Source of the DNA: Bacteroides nordii WAL 11050 = JCM 12987
GTDB lineage: Bacteria; Bacteroidota; Bacteroidia; Bacteroidales; Bacteroidaceae
Direction of reading: 5' to 3'
DNA: 64,000 bases
Assembly (NCBI GenBank): GCA_000613465.1
Contig: BAJA01000027.1
Location: forward strand, 1-64,000
How positions within the stretch are numbered: the first letter of the stretch is position 1; the number at the start of each line of letters is the position of its first letter. Shown here in pieces: positions 17,576-27,583 of the stretch. The translations under genes and the position numbers were made by a program. Under the pieces are notes generated by a model, which was not told the DNA's origin, did no database searches, and was given only the letters and a program-made list of their open reading frames with translations.

Positions 17576-18685
17576 ATGCCAGACATGAATAACACATTCC
17601 CCACAGAAGAAAATTTATCCGGACTAAACCGGAAGGATTTTCAAAAGGATATCGACGATAAGCAAACAGACTTATTTATCCTCAGAAATAAAAAAGGGAT
17701 GGAAGTTGCCGTAACAAATTACGGCTGTGCCATTCTCTCCATCATGGTCCCGGACAAAAACGGGAAATATGCCAACGTTATCCTCGGACACGACAGCATA
17801 GACCATGTAATAAATAGTCCCGAACCATTCCTGAGCACCACCATCGGTCGTTATGGCAACCGCATCGCCAAAGGGAAATTCACCCTCTACGCCGAAGAGC
17901 ACTCGCTGACAATCAACAACGGCCCCAACTCCCTGCACGGAGGACCTACCGGTTTTCATGCACGTGTGTGGGATGCCGACCAGATAGACGAAAGCACGAT
18001 CATCTTCAACTATGTATCGGCCGACGGAGAAGAGGGATTCCCCGGAAATCTGGAAGTAGAAATGACTTATAGACTCGAAGAAGAGGAAAATGCACTGGTC
18101 ATCGAATACCGTGCTACCACCGACAAAGCTACTGTTGTAAATCTTACCAATCATGGGTTCTTCAATCTGGCAGGTATCGCTACCCCCACCCCGACAGTAG
18201 AAAATAACATCGTCACAATCAATGCTGATTTTTATACTCCGATAGACGAAGTGTCTATCCCCACAGGAGAGATTGCCAAAGTAGAAGGAACTCCGATGGA
18301 TTTCCGCACCCCGCACACTGTGGGCGAACGCATTAACGACACTTTTCAGCAACTTGTCTACGGCGCAGGATACGATCATTGCTACGTGCTCAACAAACAG
18401 GAAGCCGGTTCGCTGGATCTGGCTGCCACTTGCACAGATCCCGTAAGCGGACGCGTCATGGAAGTTTATACCACCGAGGCCGGCGTGCAACTCTATACGG
18501 GTAACTGGCTCAACGGTTTTAAAGGTTCACACGGTGCCACTTTCCCGGCTCGCAGTGCCATCTGCTTCGAAGCACAATGCTTCCCCGACACACCCAACAA
18601 ACCTCATTTCCCTTCAGCCGTACTGCTTCCGGGAGACGAGTACCAACAGGTAACGATTTATAAATTTTCTGTCGAAAACTTATAA
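17576..18685 (+). CDS. galM: Aldose 1-epimerase (mutarotase)
   Basis: Interconverts alpha and beta aldoses, feeding alpha-galactose to the galactokinase in the same operon. Recognisable galactose mutarotase segments: GRYGNRIAKGKF (residues about 95-106), NNGPNSLHGGPTGFHARVW with the catalytic His region, NLTNHGFFNL and the C-terminal PSAVLLPGDEYQQVTIYKF. 369 residues from ATG 17576; an in-frame TTG at 17558 is less likely. No signal peptide, so cytoplasmic. gluP and galK follow. Confidence 0.92.
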   Translation: MPDMNNTFPTEENLSGLNRKDFQKDIDDKQTDLFILRNKKGMEVAVTNYGCAILSIMVPDKNGKYANVILGHDSIDHVINSPEPFLSTTIGRYGNRIAKGKFTLYAEEHSLTINNGPNSLHGGPTGFHARVWDADQIDESTIIFNYVSADGEEGFPGNLEVEMTYRLEEEENALVIEYRATTDKATVVNLTNHGFFNLAGIATPTPTVENNIVTINADFYTPIDEVSIPTGEIAKVEGTPMDFRTPHTVGERINDTFQQLVYGAGYDHCYVLNKQEAGSLDLAATCTDPVSGRVMEVYTTEAGVQLYTGNWLNGFKGSHGATFPARSAICFEAQCFPDTPNKPHFPSAVLLPGDEYQQVTIYKFSVENL

Positions 18686-18689
18686 AGTG

Positions 18690-18789
18690 GACAATTGACA
18701 GTTGACAATTGACAGTTATTATGCAGCATCATATAGCATAACCCACTGTTAACTATCACCGTCAACTGTCAATTGTCTATTGTCAATTA
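18690..18789. repeat. Word-repeat palindrome between galM and gluP
   Basis: GACAATTGACAGTT repeated at 18689-18717 and its complement AACTGTCAATTGTC plus TATTGTCAATT at about 18761-18788; the centre contains TTATGCAGCATCATATAGC. It lies between two co-directional genes of one operon. Confidence 0.85.
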
Positions 18790-18835
18790 ATAACTAAATA
18801 ACCTAATTTTATAAACTAACAACTTTTTTAAAACC

Positions 18836-20153
18836 ATGACACAACAGAAAAAGAGCTATCTATTGCCTATTGCATGATGTTCGCCCTCTTCGCTATGATT
18901 TCGTTCGTAACAGGATTTACCAACCCTCTCGGACTCATCGTAAAAGAACAATTCAATGCTCCTAACTGGATGACCCAGTTGGGTAATGCAGCAAACTTCA
19001 TAGCTTATGCCTTTATGGGGCTTCCTGCTGGTATTATGCTGAAAAGAATCGGTTATAAGAAAACAGCATTAATCGCCGTTGCCGTTGGATTTGTCGGTGT
19101 AGGAATCCAGTTCCTTTCCGGACAAATTTCTTATGCTCCCGGTGAATTAATCGCTTTCTGGGTATACCTGGGTGGTGCTTTCGTTTCCGGTTTCTCTATG
19201 TGTATGCTGAACGCTGTAGTAAATCCGATGTTGAACACACTGGGCGGCGGTGGCAAAAAAGGTAACCAGCTGATTCAGTTCGGAGGTTCTCTAAACTCTA
19301 TCGCAGCTACTATCGTTCCGGTACTGGGCGGTTATCTGATTGGTACTATCAGCCAGGATACCAAGATTAGTGACGCTAATCCTGCATTGTTCATCGCAAT
19401 GGGTATCTTCGCTATAGCATTCATTGTATTGGGCAGTATGAAACTTCCGGAACCGCACATGGAGCACGCTTCAGACCACAAGGTGAAAGATACTCACAGT
19501 CCAATGTCTTTCCGTCACTTTGTACTCGGAACTGTTGCTATTTTCGTATACGTAGGCGTTGAAGTAGGTATTCCTAACTTCGTAAACTTGTTCCTGACTA
19601 CTTCTCCGGAAGCTGCCGGCGCAAAAGGTATCGGTATGGATACAGCTATGGCGGGTTCTATCGTAGGTACTTACTGGTTCCTGATGATGATTGGCCGTCT
19701 TTGTGGTGGTGCACTTGGTGCTAAGTTCTCCAGCAAAACTCAGTTAACTACCGTTTGTTTGTTCGCACTGGGCTTCCTGCTTGTGGGTATGTTTGCTCCG
19801 GTTGAGGCTACAATCAATATGCCTGTATTCAAATCAGACATCAGCTTTGGTATGGCTAATGTACCTATCGGTATCATGTTCTTTATCCTTTGCGGTCTTT
19901 GTACTTCTATCATGTGGGGTGGCATCTTCAACCTGGCTGTAGAAGGTCTGGGTAAGTACACAGCAATGGCATCAGGTATCTTCATGGTAATGGTTTGCGG
20001 TGGTGGTATCCTTCCGCTTATCCAGGGTGGTGTGGCCGACGTAACAAGCAGCTATATGTCAAGCTTCTGGGTAATCTTTGCAGGTGTAGCTTACATGCTG
20101 TACTACGCATTGATCGGTTGCAAGAATGTAACAAGAATATTCCGGTTGAATAA
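18836..20153 (+). CDS. gluP: Glucose/galactose MFS transporter, two one-base deletions
   Basis: An inner-membrane sugar:proton (or sodium) symporter of the FucP/GluP type, about 439 residues and 12 membrane helices after repair. The visible frame starts at MMFALFAMISFVTGF; restoring one A near 18874 joins it to ATG 18836 and gives MTQQKKSYLLPIAMMFALFA. At the other end, one A near 20130 changes the tail to CKNVNKNIPVE and a stop at 20151-20153, 33 bases before galK. Typical segments are NPLGLIVKEQF, GFSMCMLNAVVNPMLNTLGGG and FCGG-like GRLCGGALGAKFS. It sits between galM and galK, so galactose/glucose uptake is the likely job. Confidence 0.92.
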
Positions 20154-20186
20154 ACTATTATATTAACCAATTAAAAAGATATTATC

Positions 20187-21341
20187 ATGGATATAGAACA
20201 CGTAAGAAGCCGTTTTATTAAACACTTTGACGGAACTACAGGATCAGTTTACGCCTCACCGGGCCGCATCAATCTTATTGGCGAACACACCGACTACAAT
20301 GGTGGATTCGTATTCCCGGGAGCCATAGACAAAGGCATGATTGCAGAAATCAAACCAAACGGAACCAATACTGTCAACGCATATTCTATCGACCTGAAAG
20401 ATTATGTATCATTCGGGTTGAACGAAGAAGATGCTCCGAAAGCAAGTTGGGCAAGATATATTTTCGGTGTATGCCGCGAAATGATTAAACGCGGTGTTGA
20501 TGTGAAAGGATTCAATACTGCTTTCTCTGGTGATGTGCCTCTGGGAGCTGGTATGTCTTCATCGGCAGCACTCGAAAGTACATACGCTTTTGCACTGAAT
20601 GATCTGTTTGGCGACAACAAAATAGACAAATTTGAACTGGCCAAAGTGGGACAGGCTACAGAACATAACTACTGCGGTGTAAACTGTGGTATTATGGACC
20701 AGTTTGCCTCCGTATTCGGAAAAGCAGGCAGCCTGATCCGCCTGGATTGCCGTTCACTGGAGTATCAGTACTTCCCCTTCAAACCAGAAGGTTACCGTCT
20801 TGTACTGGTAGACTCGGTAGTAAAACATGAACTCGCTTCATCGGCCTATAATAAGCGCCGCCAGAGTTGTGAAGCTGCTGTAGCTGCTATCCAGAAAAAA
20901 CATCCGCACGTAGAATTCCTTCGCGACTGCACAATGGATATGCTCAAAGAAGCCAAAGCTGACATCAGCGACGAAGACTACATGCGTGCTGAATATGTGA
21001 TTGAAGAAATTCAACGCGTACTCGACGTTTGCGATGCACTGGAAGTAGGCGACTACGAAACAGTAGGTAAGAAAATGTATGAAACACACCACGGCATGAG
21101 CAAGCTCTACGAAGTAAGCTGCGAAGAGCTCGACTTCCTCAACGACCTGGCAAAAGAGTGTGGCGTAACCGGTTCACGCGTTATGGGTGGCGGTTTTGGT
21201 GGTTGTACTATCAACCTGGTTAAAGAAGAATTGTACGACAACTTCATCGAAAAGGCAAAAGAGGCATTCAAAGCCAAATTTGGCAGAAGCCCCAAAGTGT
21301 ATGATGTTGTAATCGGCGACGGTTCAAGAAAACTCGTATAA
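20187..21341 (+). CDS. galK: Galactokinase
   Basis: Phosphorylates galactose to galactose-1-phosphate, the first committed Leloir step. A 384-residue GHMP kinase: galactokinase signature GRINLIGEHTDYNGG near the N-terminus, ATP-binding PLGAGMSSSAALE (residues about 114-126), catalytic-region NYCGVNCGIMDQFAS and the C-terminal GGGFGGCT. The frame is intact. It ends the galM-gluP-galK operon and is followed by a terminator; galE and galT are not in this window. Confidence 0.97.
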   Translation: MDIEHVRSRFIKHFDGTTGSVYASPGRINLIGEHTDYNGGFVFPGAIDKGMIAEIKPNGTNTVNAYSIDLKDYVSFGLNEEDAPKASWARYIFGVCREMIKRGVDVKGFNTAFSGDVPLGAGMSSSAALESTYAFALNDLFGDNKIDKFELAKVGQATEHNYCGVNCGIMDQFASVFGKAGSLIRLDCRSLEYQYFPFKPEGYRLVLVDSVVKHELASSAYNKRRQSCEAAVAAIQKKHPHVEFLRDCTMDMLKEAKADISDEDYMRAEYVIEEIQRVLDVCDALEVGDYETVGKKMYETHHGMSKLYEVSCEELDFLNDLAKECGVTGSRVMGGGFGGCTINLVKEELYDNFIEKAKEAFKAKFGRSPKVYDVVIGDGSRKLV

Positions 21342-21364
21342 ATAACAAAAACTAACTTCTATAA

Positions 21365-21402
21365 AGAGGGACATATCCTAAACAGATGTGTCTCTCTTTT
21401 TG
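21365..21402 (+). terminator. Terminator of the galactose operon
   Basis: GAGGGACATATC pairs with GATGTGTCTCTC (two imperfect positions), followed by a T-rich stretch. Confidence 0.75.
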
Positions 21403-21523
21403 TTGATATAAGTACGATAAGGACAAATAGTTATTGTACGCAGCACAAGAAGAGCGCTTTCGGACTTTAAACAAAGATTAAAAAAAGCCCCCTTCTTATG
21501 CCCGATAATTAACGTTAAAGACT

Positions 21524-21531
21524 TATCTTTG
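21524..21531 (+). promoter_or_regulatory. -7 box for tkt-rpiB
   Basis: TATCTTTG fits TAnnTTTG, 31 bases before the tkt ATG. Confidence 0.5.
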
Positions 21532-21562
21532 CGGAAAATATGAAAACTTAATCATTATAAAT

Positions 21563-23572
21563 ATGAACGAAAGCAAACTTATGAACCGTGCAGCGGACAA
21601 CATCCGTATTCTTGCTGCATCTATGGTTGAAAAAGCCAACTCCGGACATCCGGGTGGTGCTATGGGAGGTGCGGATTTTATAAACGTACTTTTCTCTGAG
21701 TTCTTAGTATATGATCCTCAGAATCCCCGCTGGGAAGGACGTGACCGTTTCTTTCTCGATCCGGGTCATATGTCACCAATGCTCTACTCTGTACTTGCAC
21801 TGACCGGTAAATATACGCTGGCAGAGCTGGCACAGTTCCGCCAATGGGGAAGCCCTACTCCGGGACATCCCGAAGTAGATATCATGCGTGGTGTAGAAAA
21901 CACTTCCGGTCCGCTGGGACAGGGACATACTTTTGCCGTAGGAGCCGCCATTGCAGCTAAATTCCTTAAAGCCCGCTTCGGTGAAGTTATGAGCCAGACT
22001 ATCTATGCCTACATCTCTGATGGTGGTATCCAGGAAGAGATTTCACAAGGAGCCGGACGTATTGCCGGAACCCTGGGACTGGACAATCTCATCATGTTCT
22101 ATGACTCCAACGATATTCAGCTTTCTACCGAAACCAAAGAAGTGACGGCAGAAGACGTGGCCATGAAATACAAAGCATGGGACTGGAACGTTATCGAAAT
22201 CAACGGAAATGATCCTGATGCTATCCGTACTGCCCTCAAAGAAGCAAAAGCAGAAAGCAAACGTCCTACACTCATCATTGGGAAAACCACGATGGGCAAA
22301 GGAGCACGTAAAGCCGATGGCAGCAGCTATGAAGCCAACTGTGCTACACACGGTGCACCATTAGGTGGTGATGCCTATATCAATACAATCAAGAATCTGG
22401 GCGGAAATCCCGACGAACCGTTTGTTATCTTCCCGGAAGTAGCCGAATTGTACGCCAAACGTACCGAAGACCTGAAAAAGATAGTAGCCGAAAAATATGC
22501 AGCAAAAGCCGAATGGGCCAAAACAAACCCGGAATTGGCAGCAAAAATGGCCACCTTCTTTGCAGGAAAAGCTCCTAAAGTAAACTGGGACGCTATCGAA
22601 CAGAAACCCAATGTGGCCACCCGAGCCGCTTCGGCCACCGTACTGGGTGCACTGGCTACACAAGTAGAGAATATGGTAGTAGCATCTGCCGATCTTTCTA
22701 ATTCAGACAAGACAGACGGTTTCCTCAAAAAGACACATGCCTTCAAACGTGGCGACTTTAGCGGAGCTTTCTTCCAGGCCGGCGTATCAGAATTAAGCAT
22801 GGCTTGTGTCTGTATCGGTATGTCACTTCACGGTGGCGTTATTCCGGCATGTGCCACCTTCTTCGTATTCTCCGACTATATGAAACCTGCCATCCGCATG
22901 GCAGCCCTGATGGAACAACCCGTGAAGTTCATCTGGTCACACGATGCATTCCGGGTAGGCGAAGATGGCCCTACTCACGAACCCGTAGAGCAGGAAGCAC
23001 AAATCCGCCTGATGGAGAAACTGAAAAATCACAAAGGCCACAACTCTATGCTTGTACTCCGTCCGGCAGATGCCGAAGAGACCACTATTGCATGGAAACT
23101 GGCTATGGAAAATATCTACACCCCGACTGCTCTGATTCTTTCCCGCCAGAACATCGTCAGCCTGCCTACAGGCAACGACTATGCACAAGTGGCCAAAGGA
23201 GCTTACATCGTTGCCGGTTCTGACGAGAATCCGGACGTAACCCTGGTAGCTTCCGGTTCGGAAGTAGCCACCCTCATTGCCGGAGCCGAATTGCTTCGCA
23301 AAGACGGTGTGAAGGTACGTATCGTATCGGCACCTTCCGAAGGATTGTTCCGCAGCCAGGATAAAGCATATCAGGAATCGGTACTCCCGGCAGGTGCAAA
23401 GATTTTCGGCCTCACCGCTGGTCTGCCCGTAAATCTGCAAGGTCTTGTAGGTGCTAATGGTAAAGTTTTCGGTCTTGAATCATTTGGTTTCTCTGCTCCC
23501 TACACAGTGCTGGACGAGAAGCTGGGCTTCACTGCCGCCAATGTGTACAACCAGGTAAAAGAGATGCTATAA
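21563..23572 (+). CDS. tkt: Transketolase
   Basis: Thiamine-diphosphate enzyme of the non-oxidative pentose phosphate pathway, moving two-carbon units between ketoses and aldoses. Length 669 residues is normal. Visible: ANSGHPGGAMGGADF near the N-terminus, GPLGQGHTFAVGAAIA, the TPP-binding GDG-like region YISDGGIQEEISQGAGRIAGTLGLDNLIMFYDSNDIQ, and the pyrimidine-binding HDAFRVGEDGPTHEPVEQ. The stop codon TAA overlaps the ATG of rpiB by one base (TAATG), indicating translational coupling. Confidence 0.97.
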   Translation: MNESKLMNRAADNIRILAASMVEKANSGHPGGAMGGADFINVLFSEFLVYDPQNPRWEGRDRFFLDPGHMSPMLYSVLALTGKYTLAELAQFRQWGSPTPGHPEVDIMRGVENTSGPLGQGHTFAVGAAIAAKFLKARFGEVMSQTIYAYISDGGIQEEISQGAGRIAGTLGLDNLIMFYDSNDIQLSTETKEVTAEDVAMKYKAWDWNVIEINGNDPDAIRTALKEAKAESKRPTLIIGKTTMGKGARKADGSSYEANCATHGAPLGGDAYINTIKNLGGNPDEPFVIFPEVAELYAKRTEDLKKIVAEKYAAKAEWAKTNPELAAKMATFFAGKAPKVNWDAIEQKPNVATRAASATVLGALATQVENMVVASADLSNSDKTDGFLKKTHAFKRGDFSGAFFQAGVSELSMACVCIGMSLHGGVIPACATFFVFSDYMKPAIRMAALMEQPVKFIWSHDAFRVGEDGPTHEPVEQEAQIRLMEKLKNHKGHNSMLVLRPADAEETTIAWKLAMENIYTPTALILSRQNIVSLPTGNDYAQVAKGAYIVAGSDENPDVTLVASGSEVATLIAGAELLRKDGVKVRIVSAPSEGLFRSQDKAYQESVLPAGAKIFGLTAGLPVNLQGLVGANGKVFGLESFGFSAPYTVLDEKLGFTAANVYNQVKEML

Positions 23573-24005
23573 TGAAAAAAATCGGACTATGCTGTGACCA
23601 TGCCGGATTTGAACTGAAAGAATTCGTCCGGGGCTGGTTGCAGGCAAAAGGTTGGGAATACAAAGACTTTGGTACTTATTCTGCTGAAAGTTGTGACTAT
23701 CCTGATTTTGCGCACCCGTTAGCACTGGCAATAGAAGCTGGCGAATGCTATCCGGGCATTGCCATTTGTGGAAGCGGAAATGGTATCAGTATGACGCTAA
23801 ACAAACATCAGGCATCCGTGCCGCACTTTGCTGGACGGCTGCAATAGCACACCTGGCCCGCCAGCACAACGATGCAAATATACTTGTGATGCCGGGACGC
23901 TTCATCAGTACTGAAGAGGCTGATATGATTCTGACAGAGTTCTTCGACACCCCATTTGAGGGAGGAAGACATCAGAAAAGAATTGATAAAATTCCCGTGA
24001 AATAA
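23572..24005 (+). CDS. rpiB: Ribose-5-phosphate isomerase B, one-base deletion
   Basis: Interconverts ribose-5-phosphate and ribulose-5-phosphate. The N-terminal CDHAGFELKEFV and CGSGNGISMTLNKHQ carry the RpiB active-site Cys/His/Asp pattern. The frame breaks at GG 23811-23812: one extra G gives NKHQGIRAALCWTAAIAHLARQHNDANILVMPGRF, the expected continuation, and a normal length of about 144 residues ending at 24005. Coupled to tkt by a TAATG overlap, so both pentose-phosphate steps are made together. A terminator follows. Confidence 0.93.
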
Positions 24006-24021
24006 ATAAAGATAAAAGAAT

Positions 24022-24060
24022 AAAGAGAGACGCATTACTGTATGTCTCTCTTTATTTTTT
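24022..24060 (+). terminator. Terminator after rpiB
   Basis: AAAGAGAGAC pairs with GTCTCTCTTT around a 12-base loop, followed by TATTTTTT. Confidence 0.85.
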
Positions 24061-24160
24061 ATTATAATACTATCCCCTTTCTACCTCTCCTCCCCCTTAT
24101 ATTAATCAAAAATTACACCCTTTCAATCAAAATATATCGCACAAAAACCGCGTTACTTCG

Positions 24161-24168
24161 TATTTTTG
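24161..24168 (+). promoter_or_regulatory. -7 box for the GH28 gene
   Basis: TATTTTTG fits TAnnTTTG, 45 bases before the ATG. Confidence 0.4.
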
Positions 24169-24212
24169 CATACTTAAAATCCAATATCCATCAAAAAAAC
24201 AACAAGAAACAA

Positions 24213-25616
24213 ATGAAGAAACGATTTAGCTTCCTGTCTCTACTGTTAGTAACAGCAATTGCTTTTGCCAACCCGATTGACTTTGACAAAGCATTCAAAG
24301 AAAGTGCTAAGATTGAAAAACAAATCAAGAAAACCTCTTTCCCAAAACAAACCTACAATATCACTGACTTTGGTGCAAAACCGGACAATGAAACCGAGCC
24401 CTGCCACGAAGCCATCAACCAGGCTATTCTCAAATGCAGCCTTGCTGGTGGCGGCACAGTTGTTGTCCCCCAAGGAACCTTTTATACAGGCCCCATTACC
24501 CTGAAAAGCAACGTTAACTTTCATCTGCAAGAAGGTGCCGTACTAAAATTCCTCACCGACCAGAGCTTATACTTCCCCGGAGTAATCACCCGTTGGGAAG
24601 GGCTGGATTGTTACAACGCCCGCCCACTAATCTACGCCTATGGCGAAACCAATATTGCTATTACCGGCAAAGGAACCATTGACGGTCAAGGCTCCAACGA
24701 AACATGGTGGCCCATGTGTGGCGCACCCAAATATGGCTGGAAAGAGGGAATGGTGGCACAGCGCAACGGTGGACGTGAGCGCCTGCTGATGTACGGCGAA
24801 ACATCAACCCCGGTTTACAAACGCATCATGACTCCGGAAGACGGGCTGCGTCCTCAGTTAATCAATCTTTATGCATGCAGTACCGTCCTGATAGAAGATG
24901 TCACACTACTGAACTCTCCCTTTTGGGTGATTCACCCTCTGTTCTGCGAAAGCCTGATTGTACGTGGTGTCAACATATTCAACCGTGGCCCCAACGGAGA
25001 TGGATGCGATCCTGAATCCTGCAAAAATGTACTGATAGAGAACTGCACTTTTGATACCGGGGATGATTGCATCGCCATCAAATCGGGACGCAATGCAGAC
25101 GGGCGCAAATGGAATATACCCAGCGAAAACATCATCGTACGCAACTGTAAAATGAAAAACGGACATGGTGGCGTTGTTATCGGTAGTGAGATATCCGGCG
25201 GCTATCGTAACCTGTTTGTTGAGAATTGCCAGATGGACAGCCCGAATCTCGACCGGGTGATCCGTATCAAAACCAGTACCTGCCGGGGTGGAATCATCGA
25301 AAATGTATTTGTACGCAACATCACCGTAGGACAATGCCGGGAAGCCGTACTACGCATCAATCTGCAATATGAGAACCGGGAACAGTGCAACCGTGGCTTC
25401 ACTCCTACCGTGCGCAATGTACACCTGAAAAATGTAACCTGCCAAAAAAGCCGTCTGGGAGTGCTTATCATCGGACTGGATGACGACCAGCATGTATACA
25501 ATATCAGCGTAGAAGATTCTCACTTCAACAACGTAGCCAAAGGAGGCAACGACATCAAAGGCGCTCACGATGTCACTCTAAAAAATCTGTACATCAACGG
25601 TGAACTCGTGAAGTAA
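24213..25616 (+). CDS. Secreted GH28-family glycosidase (polygalacturonase-like)
   Basis: A 467-residue secreted right-handed beta-helix enzyme. ATG 24213 gives a clean signal peptide (FLSLLLVTAIAFA); the longer open frame upstream is not coding. Family GH28 landmarks: ITDFGAKPDN at the mature start, GKGTIDGQG, then catalytic Asp motifs NGDGCDPESC (NxD-like) and FDTGDDCIAIKSG (DD), NGHGGVVIGSE (GHG) and RVIRIKT (RIK). These are all present, so an active pectin-type hydrolase acting on galacturonic acid or related linkages is likely; rhamnogalacturonan or xylogalacturonan specificity cannot be excluded. It stands alone, not in a PUL with SusC/D. Confidence 0.92.
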   Translation: MKKRFSFLSLLLVTAIAFANPIDFDKAFKESAKIEKQIKKTSFPKQTYNITDFGAKPDNETEPCHEAINQAILKCSLAGGGTVVVPQGTFYTGPITLKSNVNFHLQEGAVLKFLTDQSLYFPGVITRWEGLDCYNARPLIYAYGETNIAITGKGTIDGQGSNETWWPMCGAPKYGWKEGMVAQRNGGRERLLMYGETSTPVYKRIMTPEDGLRPQLINLYACSTVLIEDVTLLNSPFWVIHPLFCESLIVRGVNIFNRGPNGDGCDPESCKNVLIENCTFDTGDDCIAIKSGRNADGRKWNIPSENIIVRNCKMKNGHGGVVIGSEISGGYRNLFVENCQMDSPNLDRVIRIKTSTCRGGIIENVFVRNITVGQCREAVLRINLQYENREQCNRGFTPTVRNVHLKNVTCQKSRLGVLIIGLDDDQHVYNISVEDSHFNNVAKGGNDIKGAHDVTLKNLYINGELVK

Positions 25617-25963
25617 CAAAACGATTGAGAAAAGGCTGTTCCGGATTCATTCTGGTACAGCCTTCCGTATTCTTTCCACCCTATCCGCTCCTTTCTTAAC
25701 TTTCATTATTACACTGCTTCCTTCCGGCATTATCTACATATGCAATCCCTCCATTTCTTTTTCTACATTAAATCCATTATACGCTAACAATCAGGTAGTT
25801 TCTGCTTAAAAACATAAAATAACAAAATGTCGTTAAAACCCACCTATACACCCTCATTTTTGATAAGAAAAAGTACAATAAGGATAAATTTAACCCACGA
25901 CATAAGCTGTGTATATAAATAAAAAACTATCTTTGTGGTGCAAACTCTGAAACTCATTTAAAT
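25617..25963 (+). other. 347-base intergenic gap with one hairpin and a promoter box
   Basis: Holds a stem AAGGCTGT/ACAGCCTT (25632-25664, no T-run after it), which may still end the GH28 transcript, and TATCTTTG at 25928-25935, a -7 box 28 bases before the TPR gene. The AT-rich stretch between them shows no convincing gene or structured RNA. AAGTAC-ATAAGGA-AAAT near 25871 also occurs near 21412 upstream of tkt; significance unknown. Confidence 0.5.
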
Positions 25964-26242
25964 ATGAAACAATTGGAGACCATAAAAGAGCTTATCAATC
26001 AGGGAGATATAAATAAAGCAATTGAAGCCCTTGATACTCTTCTCACTCAAACGGACTTCGCCCCCAAAGACGAAGTTTACTACCTGCGGGGCAATGCCTA
26101 CCGAAAGCAAGGTAACTGGCAGCAAGCCCTCAACAATTATCAATCCGCCATCGAGATTAACCCCGAAAGTCCTGCCTTGCAAGCTCGCAAGATGGTAATG
26201 GATATTCTGGAGTTCTATCACAAAGACATGTATAATCAATAA
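25964..26242 (+). CDS. Small TPR protein
   Basis: A 92-residue soluble protein with about two tetratricopeptide repeats: DINKAIEALDTLLTQTDFAPKDEVYYLRGNAYRK (residues about 13-46) and GNWQQALNNYQSAIEINPESP (about 48-68). It sits 21 bases upstream of the 2-oxoacid:ferredoxin oxidoreductase genes with its own promoter box, so it is probably cotranscribed with them and may assist assembly. That role is inference from position. Confidence 0.8.
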   Translation: MKQLETIKELINQGDINKAIEALDTLLTQTDFAPKDEVYYLRGNAYRKQGNWQQALNNYQSAIEINPESPALQARKMVMDILEFYHKDMYNQ

Positions 26243-26263
26243 ACGTAATAAAATCGATAGATT

Positions 26264-26491
26264 ATGGCAAAAATTAAAGGAGCAATCGTGGTCGACACGG
26301 AGCGTTGCAAAGGTTGCAACCTGTGTGTAGTGGCTTGTCCGCTCGATGTAATATCACTCACCAAAGAGGTGAATGTAAAGGGGTACAATTATGCCCGCCA
26401 AGTATTGGAAGATACCTGCAACGGATGCAGTTCGTGTGCAACGGTCTGTCCGGACGGATGTATCTCTGTGTATAAAGTTAAAGTAGATTAG
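26264..26491 (+). CDS. korD: 2-oxoacid:ferredoxin oxidoreductase, 4Fe-4S (delta) subunit
   Basis: A 75-residue ferredoxin-like subunit with two complete 4Fe-4S motifs: CKGCNLCVVACP (residues about 14-25) and CNGCSSCATVCP (about 50-61). It carries electrons from the TPP site to ferredoxin in the KorABCD/VorABCD-type enzyme encoded next. 12 bases separate it from the alpha-subunit gene. Confidence 0.92.
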   Translation: MAKIKGAIVVDTERCKGCNLCVVACPLDVISLTKEVNVKGYNYARQVLEDTCNGCSSCATVCPDGCISVYKVKVD

Positions 26492-26503
26492 CAAATTATT
26501 ATT

Positions 26504-27583
26504 ATGACAGAAGAAGTAGTATTAATGAAAGGTAACGAAGCCATCGCCCATGCAGCCATTCGCTGTGGTGCCGACGGATACTTCGGTTATCCTATTACTC
26601 CGCAATCGGAGGTATTGGAAACGCTGGCCGACTTGAAACCGTGGGAAACCACCGGTATGGTAGTGCTCCAGGCAGAGAGTGAAGTAGCAGCTATCAATAT
26701 GGTATATGGCGGTGCCGGAAGTGGGAAAATGGTGTTGACCTCCTCTTCAAGCCCTGGTGTCAGCCTGAAACAGGAAGGCATCTCTTATCTGGCAGGAGCC
26801 GAACTCCCCTGTCTGATCGTAAACGTAATGCGCGGTGGTCCTGGTCTGGGAACCATCCAGCCAAGCCAGGCAGACTATTTCCAAACAGTGAAAGGTGGTG
26901 GACATGGCGACTATAAACTGATTGCACTTGCCCCGGCTTCTGTACAGGAAATGGCCGACTTCGTTGGGCTCGCTTTCGAACTGGCCTTCAAATACCGTAA
27001 CCCTGCCATCATCCTTGCCGATGGTGTTATCGGACAAATGATGGAGAAAGTAGTATTGCCACCGATGAAACCCCGTCGCACGGATGCAGAAGTAATCGAA
27101 CAGTGTCCATGGGCCACTACCGGTAAAACCAAAGACCGTAAACCCAATATTATCACTTCGCTCGAACTCCGCCCCGAAGAAATGGAAAAGAACAACATCC
27201 GTTTCCAGGCAAAATACCGCGTAATCGAAGAAAACGAAGTGCGCTTTGAAGAAATAGACTGTGAAGATGCGGAATACCTGATTGTAGCATTTGGCTCTAT
27301 GGCACGTATCGGACAGAAGGCAATGGAGCTGGCACGTGAAGAGGGTATCAAAGTAGGTATGCTTCGTCCTATCACTCTGTGGCCGTTCCCCACAAAAGCT
27401 ATTGCAGCGTATGCCGATAAGGTGAAAGGTATGCTTGTTACTGAGTTGAATGCCGGACAAATGATCGAAGACGTACGCCTGGCAGTAAACGGAAAAATAA
27501 AAGTAGAACACTTTGGCCGTCTTGGTGGTATTGTGCCCGATCCGGACGAGATTGTGAGTGCACTGAAAGAAAAAATCATGTAA
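26504..27583 (+). CDS. korA: 2-oxoacid:ferredoxin oxidoreductase, alpha subunit (KorA/VorB type)
   Basis: Part of an anaerobic enzyme that oxidatively decarboxylates a 2-oxoacid to acyl-CoA, reducing ferredoxin, or runs in reverse. The 359-residue subunit has GYPITPQSEVLETLA near the start and TSSSSPGVSLKQEGISYLAGAELPCLIVNVMRGGPGLGTIQPSQADY, conserved in the pyrimidine-binding subunit. Databases often name Bacteroides members VorB (3-methyl-2-oxobutanoate), while context equally fits 2-oxoglutarate; substrate is not decidable here. A repeat element and a tiny membrane protein gene separate it from the beta subunit. Confidence 0.92.
   Translation: MTEEVVLMKGNEAIAHAAIRCGADGYFGYPITPQSEVLETLADLKPWETTGMVVLQAESEVAAINMVYGGAGSGKMVLTSSSSPGVSLKQEGISYLAGAELPCLIVNVMRGGPGLGTIQPSQADYFQTVKGGGHGDYKLIALAPASVQEMADFVGLAFELAFKYRNPAIILADGVIGQMMEKVVLPPMKPRRTDAEVIEQCPWATTGKTKDRKPNIITSLELRPEEMEKNNIRFQAKYRVIEENEVRFEEIDCEDAEYLIVAFGSMARIGQKAMELAREEGIKVGMLRPITLWPFPTKAIAAYADKVKGMLVTELNAGQMIEDVRLAVNGKIKVEHFGRLGGIVPDPDEIVSALKEKIM

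Noticed and set aside
24042..24212. Upstream extension of the GH28 frame
   Set aside because: It runs back into the rpiB terminator T-run and the promoter box; the signal peptide begins at 24213.
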